The position numbers were made by a program, and so were the translations under genes. 64,000 bases of DNA from Roridomyces roridus (Eukaryota > Basidiomycota > Agaricomycetes > Agaricales > Mycenaceae). Every line of letters starts with the position of its first letter. Position 1 is the stretch's first letter. The stretch is taken from assembly GCA_029378245.1 (NCBI GenBank), contig JARKIF010000018.1:620001-684000 (forward strand), written 5' to 3'. The notes beneath the pieces were generated by a model. The model worked only from the letters and a program-made list of their open reading frames with translations. It was not told the origin of the DNA and made no database searches. This document shows, piece after piece, positions 35,889 to 47,263 of the stretch.

Positions 35889-36411
35889 ATGCTCAGTGCG
35901 GTCGGACGACAAAACTTGAGATACTACACTTCGTACCATCCCGCTGCAGACGAGACTATCGGCCAATTCTCCTCCCTTTTGTTTAAGCGCCTCTTCTTCC
36001 AATGCGACCTTACCATAGTCAATTCCTCCTGGGAGCACGACGTTGCGAAGGACGCTTTCATCAGGCACGCTTGCCTCTCAGTAATTCGTCTGCTAACATC
36101 TTCACAGCGTCAACGGCACTATCATGCCACCCGCCACTTTCCTCGAGCTCATAAAGGATTTCCACTCCACCTCAGTCGCGACGCTGGAAAAAGAGGAGAC
36201 CCTGCTCATGGCTCCCAAGGACCCTGAAGGACGGACTGGCACAGTCGCGCAGACCGCGCAGCTGGTGGTGAAGCACCAGGATGGGAAGATAGTAGTCGAT
36301 CAGAGCTCGGTTACGATTATGCAGGTTGGGGAGGAGGATGGAAGGAGGAAGATGACTAGTTTGGTGGAAACGACGGTGGAGAGGATGAGGCAGGATGCAG
36401 CGGCAGTTTAG
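35889..36411 (+). CDS. Conserved hypothetical protein, possibly NTF2-like (copy 1)
   Basis: Exons 35889-36064 and 36108-36411 give 159 residues. Shared with its paralogue at 58868-59361 are an N-terminal helical part (ADETIGQFSSLLFKRL), SSWEHDVAKD, NGTI, a central KEETLLMAPKDPEGRTGTVA and a C-terminal strand-rich part (VVKHQDGKIVVDQSSV, DGRRKMTSLVETTVE). Length and the helix-then-sheet pattern fit an NTF2-like fold; that is inference only. The 43-bp intron uses a GC donor (gcacgc) where the paralogue has gttcgt. No function is known. It sits 430 bp upstream of a VIT-vWA gene on the same strand. Confidence 0.75.
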
Positions 36412-36805
36412 AACGCGTGTATTGGCTCGGTCTCTGGAACTCAGTAAGTAGTTCATTGGGAACGTTCGAAGAGTCGGCGCTGGAATACGGATCATCGGCA
36501 TTTGACCGCCGATTACTCTTACTTCTGTCCTCCAACCGTACATAACGGCGCCTGCAGTTCGAGCGTGCCGCTTCCAGCCCAGCTATAATCTATTGTTACG
36601 CATTGGCACAGGCGACTCCCGTCGTTCATTTCAACAGCAGGGCGCCGGCGTCAAAACATCGTGCAGCTTCGTATTTCAAGGCGGGGCGCCTGTTGGCGAG
36701 TCCGATGACCTACCCGCGCTACCATGCGTGGGATTGAGGCTTCCAGAACTCGGAACCGCGACCAAACTGGTCAAGATGCTGTGAAGACCCTGCGGCGACG
36801 AGCTG

Positions 36806-36812
36806 TATAAAT
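36806..36812 (+). promoter_or_regulatory. TATA box of VIT-vWA copy 2
   Basis: tataaat about 33-39 bp upstream of the ATG at 36845, implying a very short 5' leader. Confidence 0.45.
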
Positions 36813-36844
36813 GGCTCGACTGCTTGATGGATCCCACCCAAAGC

Positions 36845-39800
36845 ATGCCAGCACTCTACGGACTATACTACTTCTTCCAGAACCAACAATTTTCTCTTCC
36901 CCTGCTCAATGTTCGTGCCGAGGCCAGCATCAAGGAGCTTGCGGCACAGGTCAAGCTCACACAGACCTACGGGAACGATGCGACGTTTCCTATCCAGGCA
37001 AAGTTCTCGTTCCCCATCCCTGCACGCGCTGTCGTAGCCGCATTTTGCATGATCAAGCAGGATGGGACGAGAATTGTCGGCTCTGTAATGGAGAAACAGG
37101 AAGCGAAGGAGACGTACGATACGGCGGTGAGCCAGGGTCAGCAGGCGTCGTTGATGGAGCAGCAGACTCCCGATGGTGTGTTGTGCCGTTTGTTTCTTTT
37201 ATATGTTCTAATGGCAGCTCAGTCTTCCAGGTTTCGGTCGGAAATATCCCGTTCAAGGAGCAGGTCCAAATCGAGCTTGTCTACGCTACAGAACTCGTGA
37301 GTCTGTCCACAAAGCCTCGCAAACGCGAAGTTTAACCAATTTGCAGACGGAAGATGAAGAAAACGATCAAATCCGCTTCCATCTCCCTGTGCATATCGGC
37401 CCGCGTTATGGAAGACCTCCCGGGCCCTCCTTCACAGACACAGCTTTCATCTCCCCCTCATCGCCAGCCCCGTTCCTCAGCCTCCTCGTAAATGTCGAGG
37501 CTGTTGCACCAATCTCAAAAATTGGCTGCCCTTCCCACTCGGTCTCCACCGAGTTGGGCCCTGATTCCAGCCTTCCCAACTTTAAGGATCTTCCGTTCTC
37601 CAACTACGCCCGCGTATCCCTTGCCTCTGAATCCGCTCTCGACCAGGATTTTGTCTTGACCATCAAATCCGCTGGTCTCGACACCCCTCGCTGTGTTGCC
37701 GAGCTTCATCCTTCCAACGACACCGTTGCAATGGGATTGACCCTCGTCCCGCGATTCAGGCTCCCCGACCTCTCACGGCAGGAATTCGTCTTCCTCGTCG
37801 ACCGCTCCGGCTCGATGCAGGGCAAACGCATCGAGGCAGCCCGGAAAGCGCTTGTCGTGATGCTCCGCTCGCTTCCGCACCAAGACTCTCTCTTCCAAAT
37901 TGCATCTTTTGGAACGCGTCATAGCTTCCTCTGGGAGGCCGGGAGCAAGGTTTATAATCAGGAAACTCTCGACGAGGCCACGCGCCACGTCGATACGATG
38001 CAGTCAAACTACGGTGGTACAAATATTCGGAATGCACTGGCGATGTGCTTCAAGGCACGCAAACTTGACCGTCCGATGAGTCTGTTGGTGCTCACGGATG
38101 GGGATGCGTGGGATATCGATGGTGTTCTCGAGGAGGTCAAGGCTGCTGTAGCCAGCGCCCCTGCGAATGCGTATCTTCGCGTTTCCGTGTTGGGTATTGG
38201 AAACTCGGCGTCTACGGCCATGTGTGAGGGTATCGCGAGGGTTGGGAATGGGACGTGCATGATGGTCTGTGAGGAAGAGACCAGTTTCACGGGGAAGATT
38301 GCGAGGATGCTTAAAGCTGCGAGGACGCCGATTTCGAATGTTTCTGTTGATTGGGGTCGGCCGGTTGCCGAGGAGGAGTTTGTCGCCGCCGAGTCAGATG
38401 AAGAATCAGAAGATGATTTTGAGATGGTGGATGACCCAAGCGAGAAGCCCAAGAAGACGCTCAGCATTTTCGATGAGAGTGTCGATGATCTCAATGACTT
38501 TGGGTCCACGGCCGCGCCTCCACCGGCACCGGTCGTCCTTCCTCATCCAGCGGTCGTGCAACAAGCACCTTTCAAGATTCAGCATCTCTTCCCCAACATC
38601 CGTCTCAATGTCTATGCCATTTTGCAAGGTATATTTCGACATTTTCTGTGGCGTATCCTACTAACATCTCCCAAGGTCAAAACGTTCCAAAAACTGTCAC
38701 CATCCGCGGTTCCACCGCCGACGGCTCGGAAATCGCCCTGCCCATCACCGTCACTCTCAGCAGCCTCCCCAATGCACCGAACGCGCCGCCAGCCGTGCAT
38801 GCCCTCGCTGCGCGCAAGATCATCCAAGATCTCGAGGATGGCCGGCACGACCTGGCTTCAGTCATAACCAATCCAGACGATGCGGACCTCCTCAAACGGA
38901 CGGTCAAGGCGAGCATCATCCGCCTTGGGAAGACATACTCCATCGCTTCGTCGCATACTTTGGTGGTGACCGAGGATGACGACTTTGAGATGGTGGAAGA
39001 AACGAGCGAGATGCCGAAGAAGACACTCAACATTTTCGATGAGAGCGTCGATGATCTCAATGATTTTGGGTTAATGCAGGCACCTCCGCCAGCACCGGTC
39101 GTCCTTCCTCCCCCAGCGGCCGTGCAACAAACACCTTTCAAGATTCAGCATCTCTTCCCCAATATTCGTCTCAATGTCTATGCCATTTTGCAAGGTATAT
39201 TTCGACATTTTCTGTGGCGTATCCTACTAACATCTCCCAAGGTCAAAACGTTCCAAAAACTGTCACCATCCGCGGTTCCACCGCCGACGGCTCGGAAATC
39301 GCCCTGCCCATCACCGTCACTCTCAGCAGCCTCCCCAATGCACCGAACGCGCCGCCAGCCGTGCATGCCCTCGCTGCGCGCAAGATCATCCAAGATCTCG
39401 AGGATGGCCGGCACGACCTGGCTTCAGTCATAACCAATCCAGACGATGCGGACCTCCTCAAACGGACGGTCAAGGCGAGCATCATCCGCCTTGGGAAGAC
39501 ATACTCCATCGCTTCGTCGCATACTTCCTTTGTCGCTGTGGATGAGTTTGGGCCCGTAGTACAGGAGGAGGTGTATGTTCTCTCTGGCGTTGCGGCACCT
39601 ACCTCTCCCTGGCGGACGTTGACGAAGGGTAGCAGGTCCATGCGAACTTCCAGGGCAGCAGCCCCTGCTCAGGGCGATATGTCTGCCTCGATGGGGTCGA
39701 TGCCCGTTACCATACTGCCCACGCAACCGAGTATGCCGCCTCCGCTTTTTGGTCAGGCGGCTCCCTTTCCTCCTTCGAGTTCGGAGCTGGGAGTTCAGTC

Positions 39801-40473
39801 TTTTGGGATGAGCCCAGCCGCTTTCCCAGTTTCTTCTGCCTCGCGGCCTTTGCCTCGGCCTTCCAGAGAGTCTGCGGTGGCCACATCTTTGTTCTCCGCG
39901 CGGCCCTCGATGTCCTTGGCGTCGCCTTCGCTTCCCCGGACTGTGGATATGGGTCGTGGGCCCGACGTGATGTGGGGTCCAACTTTGACCGAGGATAGGT
40001 CGGGAGGGCCGTCTGCTTCGGTTCCTTCACGACAAGATAAGCTCATGGATCTATTATCCGTGGGCCAGGAGATGAGAGCGCCTGTGATGACTGTCAGGAC
40101 GAGTCGGGCTAGCCGGGCGCGTGTGGCAAGGGCGCGTGTGGATCATTCAAGCACTGAAAATACCACTGCTCTCGACCCTCTTGAAGCGCTCGCGCGTCTA
40201 CAAGCCTTTGACGGTGCTTTCTCTCTCGACGTCCTAACGATCGTCAAGTTGTCCGTGGACATCCAGGTCGTGCGCAACGCGTTCCCAGCTGGTTCGGGTG
40301 ATGCAATTGTAGCCACTGTCCTTGCTATGGCGTACCTTTCTGCGAGGCTGGGTCTATCGGTGAACCGAGATTCGTGGGAGGGCATCTATGACAAGGCCAA
40401 GGAGTACGTTGAGGCGGCGTTGGGTGCTGAGATGGATGCGTTGGAGGCAAAGGTCGTTACGATGCTTGTGTAA
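36845..40473 (+). CDS. VIT-vWA domain protein, copy 2, with internal duplication
   Basis: Exons 36845-37175, 37223-37296, 37347-38628, 38676-39194 and 39242-40473 stay in frame and give 1145 residues. Start MPALYGLYYFF, then VIT (ASIKELAAQVKLTQTYGN, FPIPARAVV), vWA with MIDAS FLVDRSGSMQGKRI, NYGGTNIR and VLTDGDAWD. An acidic linker (DDFEMVDD, LSIFDESVDDLNDFG) leads to a domain starting QNVPKTVTIRGSTADGSEI. The linker plus this domain occur twice in a row because of a 566-bp internal duplication. A long Ser/Pro/Arg linker and the VWA5A/PARP4-like C-terminal domain (LEALARLQAFDGAFSLDVL) follow. No zinc finger here. Probably a cytosolic scaffold; function unknown. Confidence 0.92.
38395..39526 (+). 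repeat. 566-bp internal tandem duplication in VIT-vWA copy 2
   Basis: Units 38395-38960 and 38961-39526. The parts from about 38620 to 38960 and 39186 to 39526, including a whole intron, look identical. The acidic linkers at the start of the units differ: the first is the gene's own type, while the second (VVTEDDDFEMVEETSEMPKK) matches the linker of VIT-vWA copy 3 at 49925-50100. Confidence 0.9.
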
Positions 40474-40695
40474 GTAGGATTCTGCACGTCATTGCTGCTG
40501 CCAGTGGCCCTCGACCGCGTTCAGGGGTCACACGGTTGTCTTGCGTAGTTGCTGTCGTTCATCTTAGGCCAGGGGTTGTATTTATCGAAGTTGTTGGGCC
40601 TCCCGCGTGATACGGATCACCGGGTGGATCGAGACTCGAGATTCGCCGCTATGTAAAGCCGTGGCCAGCTCAAGGCCAGCTTGACGCGTACCAAA

Positions 40696-41483
40696 ATGCT
40701 GAGACTGGCACGTAAATTCATTGTCTACACGACGGGCGCAGGTAGTCTCTCTCAACAGACTATCGCTCCGTAACCTCCGCTAATATAGGGTGCAGGCGCT
40801 GTGGGCTTTGGCGGCTTCCTCTTCCTCACCCGCAAATCCCAGTTTGTGCCGTACGACTTGGACGCCGATCCGCTCTTCAACTCGGACTTGTTCAAGAAAT
40901 TTAACCCGAATGCAAACTTCCCTGCGCTGCACGACTTGTGCGTCCGTCGCGTGCCGCTGAGCAAGATTCGTCCCGAGTTGCTCAAGGAGGAGGGAAAGCT
41001 GGTGGAGGCGTTCTGTGGAGGGATCTATGGTGGTATCGGTGCGTTTATCTTTCTTTCTAGATCGGAACTACTGCTCATACAACACACCAAGGCTACGAGG
41101 TTCAACGCAAGGTACTCGAGAACAAGTACCGTGGACCCGAAACCGCTTCTCAACTCTGGGACAAACCCGAGCTCGCACAATCGGCATATGCAGTGGGCAC
41201 GCAAATCACGGACCACTTTGAGGTCGTCTCGCACACTCCCACCGCCATCGTCGTCCGAGCGGGAGACTCGCCGCGTAAACCGGAGGTACGGGAATCGGAT
41301 GGGTTGTTTGAGATGAGCGCGGTTGTTAAGGAGGACGAGGGCGTGGCCGAGTTTAGGTTGAAGAGTCTGTTCTTCCGGTCGGCGGGTAACAGTGAGGAGC
41401 GCCTTCCTCCTCCTGTGGCGTTCCTTCATCGTTTGTATACCCAGCTGTGGATGGAGACGGGGATAAAGAAGGCTCTCAAATGA
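40696..41483 (+). CDS. Conserved fungal protein with N-terminal membrane anchor
   Basis: Exons 40696-40741, 40796-41038 and 41092-41483 give 226 residues. The N-terminus MLRLARKFIVYTTGAGAVGF is basic then hydrophobic, suggesting a membrane anchor or mitochondrial signal-anchor. Conserved-looking blocks follow: DLFKKFNPNANFPALHDLCV, RRVPLSKIRPELL, LVEAFCGGIYGGIGYEVQR, AVGTQITDHFEVVSHTPTAI and GDSPRKPEVRESDGLFEMSA. I recall this block pattern from uncharacterised fungal proteins, but no named function. A second AG (gtgcag) must be used as acceptor of the first intron to hold the frame. Confidence 0.82.
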
Positions 41484-41610
41484 TGTACTTTTGCGCGAAT
41501 GGACCATTTACTGGGAAGAAGTTGGAGAATAGGATAGGATAGGAGAGTGCAAGTTGAATTTGATCCAAGTTGACGAACGTGCTCCGAAGTGATTGCTCTC
41601 AACTTCCGCC

Positions 41611-42772
41611 ATGATTATACCCTTCCTCCAGCTCGTCTTTGCATACACCGTCTGTGCATCCAGAATCGTATTGACCAACGACGACGGATGGGCAGTCGCC
41701 CTCGTTCGTGCGCAGAATGACGCCCTCAAGGCCGCTGGTCATGATGTAGGCTACTTCCTGGCGCCGTCTCTGAAGCCTGTCTGAGATTGCAGATCATATT
41801 GTCGTGTCCTGCCACAGATAAATCTGGCACAGGGTCATCGACAACAACTCCGACTCCGTTGAAGACGCCTTGCGAATTCAAGACTTGTCCAGTCGGGTCG
41901 CCCGCAACTGGGTTCAATGCTTCCGATCGTGCGCTCTGCTTTCTTCCTCAACTTTCGCGTTTTCATCGTCTCTACATAGCTCGTTTGAATTATGTGAATG
42001 CCTACCCGGTGTATGTTGTGTCTCTGAGCAACTGAACCGGCTGAATCTGGTTCAGTGACGCAGCAATCTTCGGCATCCAGATGCTTGCCCCCGAATTTTG
42101 GAGCTCCAGACCCGACTTTGTGTTCTCGGGTCCAAACGTCGGAAGTACGTCCACATTTCACTCTGCAGAACTAGATTAGACTATTCCACAGATAATGCTG
42201 GGGGATTGACTGTCCACAGATCTGGAACCGTGTAAGTATGTCCACTTCAACCGGTCTATTATCTTTACCATTGGAATCCCAGCGGTGCGGCCACGGAAGC
42301 AGCCAAGCAAGGGATTCCTGCTGCAGCCTTCTCGGGCGCCACCGCCTCTCATATCTCATACACCACCCTTACCACAAACCCCGACTCCAAGAACACCAGA
42401 GCCGCTTTGATCTACAGCGCTCTCAGCGTCAAGCTTCTAGAAACCCTGTTTGCTTCGTCCGGTCCAATCCTACCTAATAACACAATCTTGAACGTCAACT
42501 TCCCGTCGACAAGCAAATGCACTTCTCCAGACGCGTTCAAATTCGTGCTTACTCGAATCAACTGGGCTTTTGGAGTCCCAGACGACGTGGAGACTTGTGG
42601 GATGACGCGTCTACCTACCGAGTCGTCTGTACTTCGGCAGTATGGATGTTTTGCGAGTGTTAGTGTCATGGATGCGGGTACCAAGGGTGATGTGGATGCT
42701 GAGACGCAAGCTGTGGTTCTCGAGAAGCTTGAGGGGATACTTGATTGCGGTGGGTTTGAACTTTGGACTTGA
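41611..42772 (+). CDS. SurE-family secreted phosphatase/nucleotidase
   Basis: Starts MIIPFLQLVFAYTVCASRIV, a signal peptide running directly into the SurE motif RIVLTNDDGWAVALVRAQND, whose DD and N residues bind the catalytic metal. Further exons, joined over short introns, give SGTGSSTTTPTP, PRLNYVNAYPVDAAIFGIQM, RPDFVFSGPNVG-NNAG (second SurE motif), HRSGTVGAATEAA, GIPAAAFSG and a C-terminal part with LNVNFPS and DPD-like residues, ending GGFELWT. SurE proteins are acid phosphatases or nucleotidases; the fungal secreted type acts outside the cell or in the vacuole. Exon 1 is 41611-41745 and exon 2 starts at 41793; two or three internal junctions were read by frame only. Confidence 0.88.
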
Positions 42773-43595
42773 TTGATGGTGGACTTATCTGTGTGTAGGT
42801 CCTCGGTCAAAGTGGCTCATCGATGTTGTTTTATCGACTGTCACTTTTGTTGGACGTTTATTCTATGTTTGAATACATCTCGACCGGGACACGAGACAAT
42901 ACAATGTTGGGGACTTGGCCGAGGGGACAAGGAGTCTGGGGAGAAGGTGTGTGCTTTCTTGCCGGGTTTGGCCCTTTGGGATGGTGTAGGAGAGAGGGTT
43001 ATCAGGATGTTTGTTTGATTCATGACTTGTATTCGACGCTAGCCACCTCGCCGCATTAGGGTTTGCGATGTGTGATGCGGACACTGTCGGCAAACAGTGG
43101 TCCCAAACTCAGACCTCGACCACCACCACCAATCCACACTTCGGCCAGGGACTGATCAAGAGAGGCCCACGAAATTCGAAACTTTCCTTGACGTTTGGTG
43201 ACCGTTGGATGGATATCGGTCTTTCGGAATTTCCAATGAAATGCGATCCTCTGGGCCTTCCTAAAGTCGATATTGACGTATTGAATGGTGAGATCTAAAG
43301 ACAACGTCATCTACGCTGCAAGGTACCTGGTGGGAAATCACGGTCCAGCCCGCTCCCATGGGACACTGACTGACCTTGCGGGGAGTACACAAAAGCAGTG
43401 GCCGCGCTGAATCATCCATTGATCCCCAGTTGCGGAAGCCCGCCTTTGGACTTCAAGAGACATGAATCAGCGACGTCTTACTCAGTCCTCGATCAGGTAA
43501 GGACTGGAAGGCCGCTCCAGAAACTTACTATTTAATAGGTTCGAAGCTCGTCGTTTTGTCAATATCATTCCAGCTCCCCTTCGACATTTAATACC

Positions 43596-44463
43596 ATGTC
43601 TCGCCTCATTGCATTCATCATCGGAGCCGGTCCCAACATCGGCCAACATACCTCCGCCGCCCTTAAAGCCAAGGGTTATCAAGTCGCCCTTGGTTCTCGC
43701 AAACCTGTCGTCGAAGAGGTCAAGAAGGAAGGTTACTTCCCCGTCGCTCTGGACGTTACGCACCCAGAAACTATCAAGGAGGCTTTTGCGTTGGTCAACA
43801 AGGAACTCGGACCACCCAGTGTTGTAATTTTCAACGGTAGGCGTTATTCCGACGCGCTCCTAAACATGTGAATTAACTCTTTCTGCAGCAGGTGCCTTCT
43901 CCGCCCCTCCCATCCCCGACGACCCGCTATCGACTCCTCTGGATAAATTCACAGAGATGTCTGCTGTCTCTCTCTCCGTGTTTGCCGCCGCGCAAGAGGC
44001 AGTCGCGGCATTCCGCGCAAAGGCAAACAAGGATGCGTTGAAGACGTTCATCATCACCGGCAACCCTACACCGTGGCAGCCTTTGTGGAGGACGTCGTTC
44101 TTCAGTGGGGTTTTGCAGAAGACGAACGGATGGAGAATGGCTGAACTTCTGGCTCATGCGTACGCCAAGGAGAAATTCCGGTACGATTTGTGTATTTCTA
44201 CTGCCATTGACACGATTGGTTGACTTTGGACTCAGATTCTACTTTGCTTCCCTGGTAAACGCCGAGACGGGAGGAGTCCTCGACCCTCTCTCGGAATTCT
44301 GGACCAGTGGTCCGCAGCATGCTAAGGTATACACTGACCTGGCTACTCGGCCAGACCAGGCAGACTGGGATTATAGGTACGCTACATGGTCTTTGTTGCT
44401 GGCGACGATTGCTGACCCTCTATTAGATTCACTTTGAAAGCTGAGCAGTGGAAGAAGGTGTAG
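43596..44463 (+). CDS. Short-chain dehydrogenase/reductase-like NAD(P)-binding protein (copy 2)
   Basis: Exons 43596-43836, 43892-44180, 44236-44376 and 44427-44463. Start MSRLIAFIIGAGPNIGQHTS with the Rossmann glycine motif, then ALGSRKPVVEEVKKEGYFPV, PPSVVIFN, FIITGNPTPWQPL and a C-terminus FTLKAEQWKKV. Splice positions equal those of copy 1. The first intron ends cagcag, so two acceptors three bases apart are possible; the second keeps the length seen in copy 1. As in copy 1 no clear YxxxK is seen. It converges with the secreted-protein gene at 44610-44900. Confidence 0.88.
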
Positions 44464-44609
44464 AGTCGAAGTGAACCATAGCTATGATATCTGGACAAGT
44501 GAAATCAAACTTGCTTGCAAACCAGAGCTGCTTTCGCCGATATTCAGATGATATCCTATTCCACAAAATTACAACAATTATTTCGAATTCTTTGGTTGCG
44601 AGATTCCCT

Positions 44610-44900
44610 TTAGGAACACTCATACTCAGGACCTCCCGGCCCAACTCCAGTATGCGCAACCTCATGGCACGAATCCGAACCGCAGTTCTTGTAGAGATAA
44701 ATCTGGTTGGACGAGTTGCAGCAGTACCACGCGCAGCCGTTCCCAGCGTTGGGCGGGAGGCCGGTCCAGCAAGAGCCGACGGAGTGGCCGCCACAGTCGC
44801 GCTTGATGAGCTCGCCGGAGCCTCCGAGGGCGGTGGCCTGGCTTCCTGAGATGACGCTGAGGAGAGCGAAGGCTGCGGTGATGAAGAAGTTCGAAATCAT
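44610..44900 (-). CDS. Small secreted cysteine-rich protein
   Basis: A single exon encodes 96 residues. MISNFFITAAFALLSVISGS is a signal peptide core; a short propeptide ends in LIKR, a Kex2-type dibasic site. The mature part of about 60 residues has eight cysteines, with CGGHSVGSCWTGLPPNAGN, CAWYCCNSSNQIYLYKNC and a last Cys at the end. Size, secretion signal, propeptide and even Cys number fit small secreted proteins of basidiomycetes, some of which act at interfaces with hosts or competitors. No known family is recognised. A TATA-like sequence (atataag) lies near 45024-45030. A decayed paralogue is at 28607-28751. Confidence 0.82.
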   Translation of the reverse strand: MISNFFITAAFALLSVISGSQATALGGSGELIKRDCGGHSVGSCWTGLPPNAGNGCAWYCCNSSNQIYLYKNCGSDSCHEVAHTGVGPGGPEYECS

Positions 44901-45085
44901 GTTTGGTTTGGTTCTGTGAATGCTTTTGGTTGGATTTAGGATTCGTTGAGGGAGTGCACATACGCGTTTGGAGAGAAGTGAGTCTCGATGAGCCTGAAGA
45001 AAAGTGGCCTCGTTCAACTGGTCTTATATCCGCGCTGCGCCAAACCAAAATTAGTCTGGTGGAGGAAAGTTGAACCGTTCTCTCT

Positions 45086-45643
45086 CATTCATAATTCCTT
45101 CTTCGATCTTTGGGTCGGGTCGTCTTTGTAAATTCACGCAACCGATAGATTATCAACTTGTGAATCTATGATATATACCAGAATATAACGCGGGTGTAGC
45201 AGCTGAGATCTAGCGCTGAGATCGCACTAGTACTTAGGCGCCACCGTTTGTCGGCTGATTCCCTCCCGCTGTAAATTCTTCCTGAGTGTAGAAAGAATAA
45301 TAATTGCACTCTGCGTCCTCCAATACCGTCGAGAAGCCGATTGTTCACCATCCTGAAACGTTTCAAGTTTGAAATGAACTCGAAAGGAATATGTGAACCT
45401 CCGCCGCGGCGATCGAAGTGCTGCCGTTGCGGCCGGTGAGAGCGGCGAGAAGATGAAGAAGTGTTTTCTGCCTTGGCTCTGAATCCTTTACGAAGTGGGT
45501 GATTTGAACATAAATTAACAAACCAAAACAACAAAACGCCAGATTCCGGATTTGGTAATTTCCGACAAACTCTGCATCTACACGACTCTACGCATCTAAA
45601 AGCTACTGTACAGACCTTTCTGATCCCATTCAAGTTGTCTAAT
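45086..45643. other. Intergenic stretch, no gene supported
   Basis: About 560 bp. A segment near 45500-45580 resembles 17945-18010 at the DNA level on the same strand; neither gives a recognisable protein. Confidence 0.4.
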
Positions 45644-47193
45644 TTAGTTCTCCGCCTCATCGAAGGAGTCTGATCTACATGCTGGCTCATTGAAGCGGGT
45701 AATTCGAAGGCGTTGTGACGGAGGAACATTCTTCTCATCCAGAATGTGAGGTACTCCGCCGTGCAACACGCCGACGCGTTTCATTGACAGTAACTATCGT
45801 TTACGGTCAGAGAGTAGTGCAACCGCAGGAATGGTATGAAAAGCGTACATTGTGCGCAGCGTTCGAATGTTCATACACCCCTCCAAAAAAGGCTGCCGTG
45901 GCGTCTTTGCCGATGAACTTGGTGATGAAACGCGCCCCACCAGGATGCTCCTCAATAAAATCAGAGACGTCGTGGATGAAGCCGGAGATGAGGATCATTG
46001 GACACTCGGCGGCCTGCGATTGGTCTCGATATCGGGTGAGCAGGAGAAGAACAAGACGATGAGCTTATTTACAAGCTTCCCAATTGATGACAGGCAAGTC
46101 GGTTTTGTCCACAGGCCACACGAGATTATCTTGGGTTTCTCGGAGGCGCTTGAGCTGCATTGTCAACTGGCCTTTGCGGACTTCGTTTTCTGGGAAGACC
46201 TGCATACGAGTTTTCAGTGAGGGTACGAGAAAGGACCGAAACGAACCTTGAGGTGCGACGCCAATCCCAGCTGCCCGCATCCCCAAATGAACCACTTGGT
46301 CGGGTCATATTGGTACCATCTTCTCCCATTCTGGTAATCCATAGGAAATTGATGGTGGAAGTTGTGGTATCCCTCTCCGAGCGTGACCAGCGCGGTAATG
46401 AAATGGTCTCTCGGGCTGTGCTTGTCGTCAAATGGTGACTCCCCAAGCCAATGCGCAAGCGAGTTGAGACAGAAAATGGAGTGGTGGAGGAAGGTCTGTC
46501 GCAAAAGTCCGGCGTAGACCAAGCCACCACGGGCGTCGCCCCAACCTAACCAAGAAACGATCGTGGGGAAGACGAAGCTGACGAGGACGATGAGTACGTT
46601 GAGGTGCTTGTGCTGCCATTCGACTATGAAATTGCTTGCGAGGTCGGAAATGTCTACACTGCCCTGTTTTATGCGGGGTTTGAGGACAATCCACCCGATG
46701 TGCGTGTGCCAGAAACCCTCAGCAGCGTTGTACGGGTCGAATTTGGTATCGGTGTACCGATGGTGTGCTCGATGTCCTCGGCTCCACCATTTTATAGAGC
46801 CCTGCGCTGCCCCTGCCCCCGCGAGAGCGAGGAACCACTGCAAAGCCGTGGAAGCCTTGTAGGATCGATGGGACCAGTATCGGTGATATCCAGCCGTGAT
46901 TCCTACGGTCTTCATTAGCAATAATTCGCAAGCTGAACCTGGTCGCACACACCCAGACCGGTTACATAGTAAAAGAAAACGGCAAACAAACCAGTCTCCC
47001 ATCGCAGCTTCGTATGGCATGCGCCGACGATGCCAAGCACAGGTATGGCAGTGAGCGCGACGACATTCACCCACTGCAATTCGGTTGCCAAATTCTTCCA
47101 GGTGACAGGCGGTCGAGGTTCCGTGGTTCTGAGCAAGTAGGAGACGTGGTCTTCACTCTTTGAGGTCTGAGCTTGGCCATGAGGAATACCCAT
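45644..47193 (-). CDS. OLE1: Acyl-CoA delta-9 desaturase (stearoyl-CoA desaturase) with C-terminal cytochrome b5
   Basis: Start [20 protein letters not shown]. Membrane segments ([32 protein letters not shown]) frame three histidine boxes: HRYWSH, HRAHH and HNFHH, which bind the di-iron centre. After a GHGPFSYPH-like turn ([10 protein letters not shown]) and a linker, a cytochrome b5 domain carries [20 protein letters not shown] and EHSNAAHN. The last exon (45644-45793), reached over an intron from about 45848 to 45794, gives [13 protein letters not shown] and ends SDSFDEAEN. It introduces the first double bond in palmitoyl- and stearoyl-CoA in the ER membrane. The b5 fusion is the usual fungal layout. 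The promoter holds a 92-bp tandem repeat. Confidence 0.96.
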
Positions 47194-47263
47194 TTTAGGG
47201 AGCGACACCAGACTCTGGCTGCTGGCATGATTATTTATACTTATCTGGAGGCGATATTCGGCC

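Larger units (their letters stand above)
43050..45085. repeat. Inverted segmental duplication, copy 2 (SDR + secreted protein block)
   Basis: Partner of 28430-30445 in reverse orientation. Both genes of the block are intact here, so this copy better preserves the ancestral state. Confidence 0.85.

Noticed and set aside
45166..45738. 190-codon minus-strand frame
   Set aside because: Its first part is the wrong frame of the last OLE1 exon and the rest has no recognisable feature.
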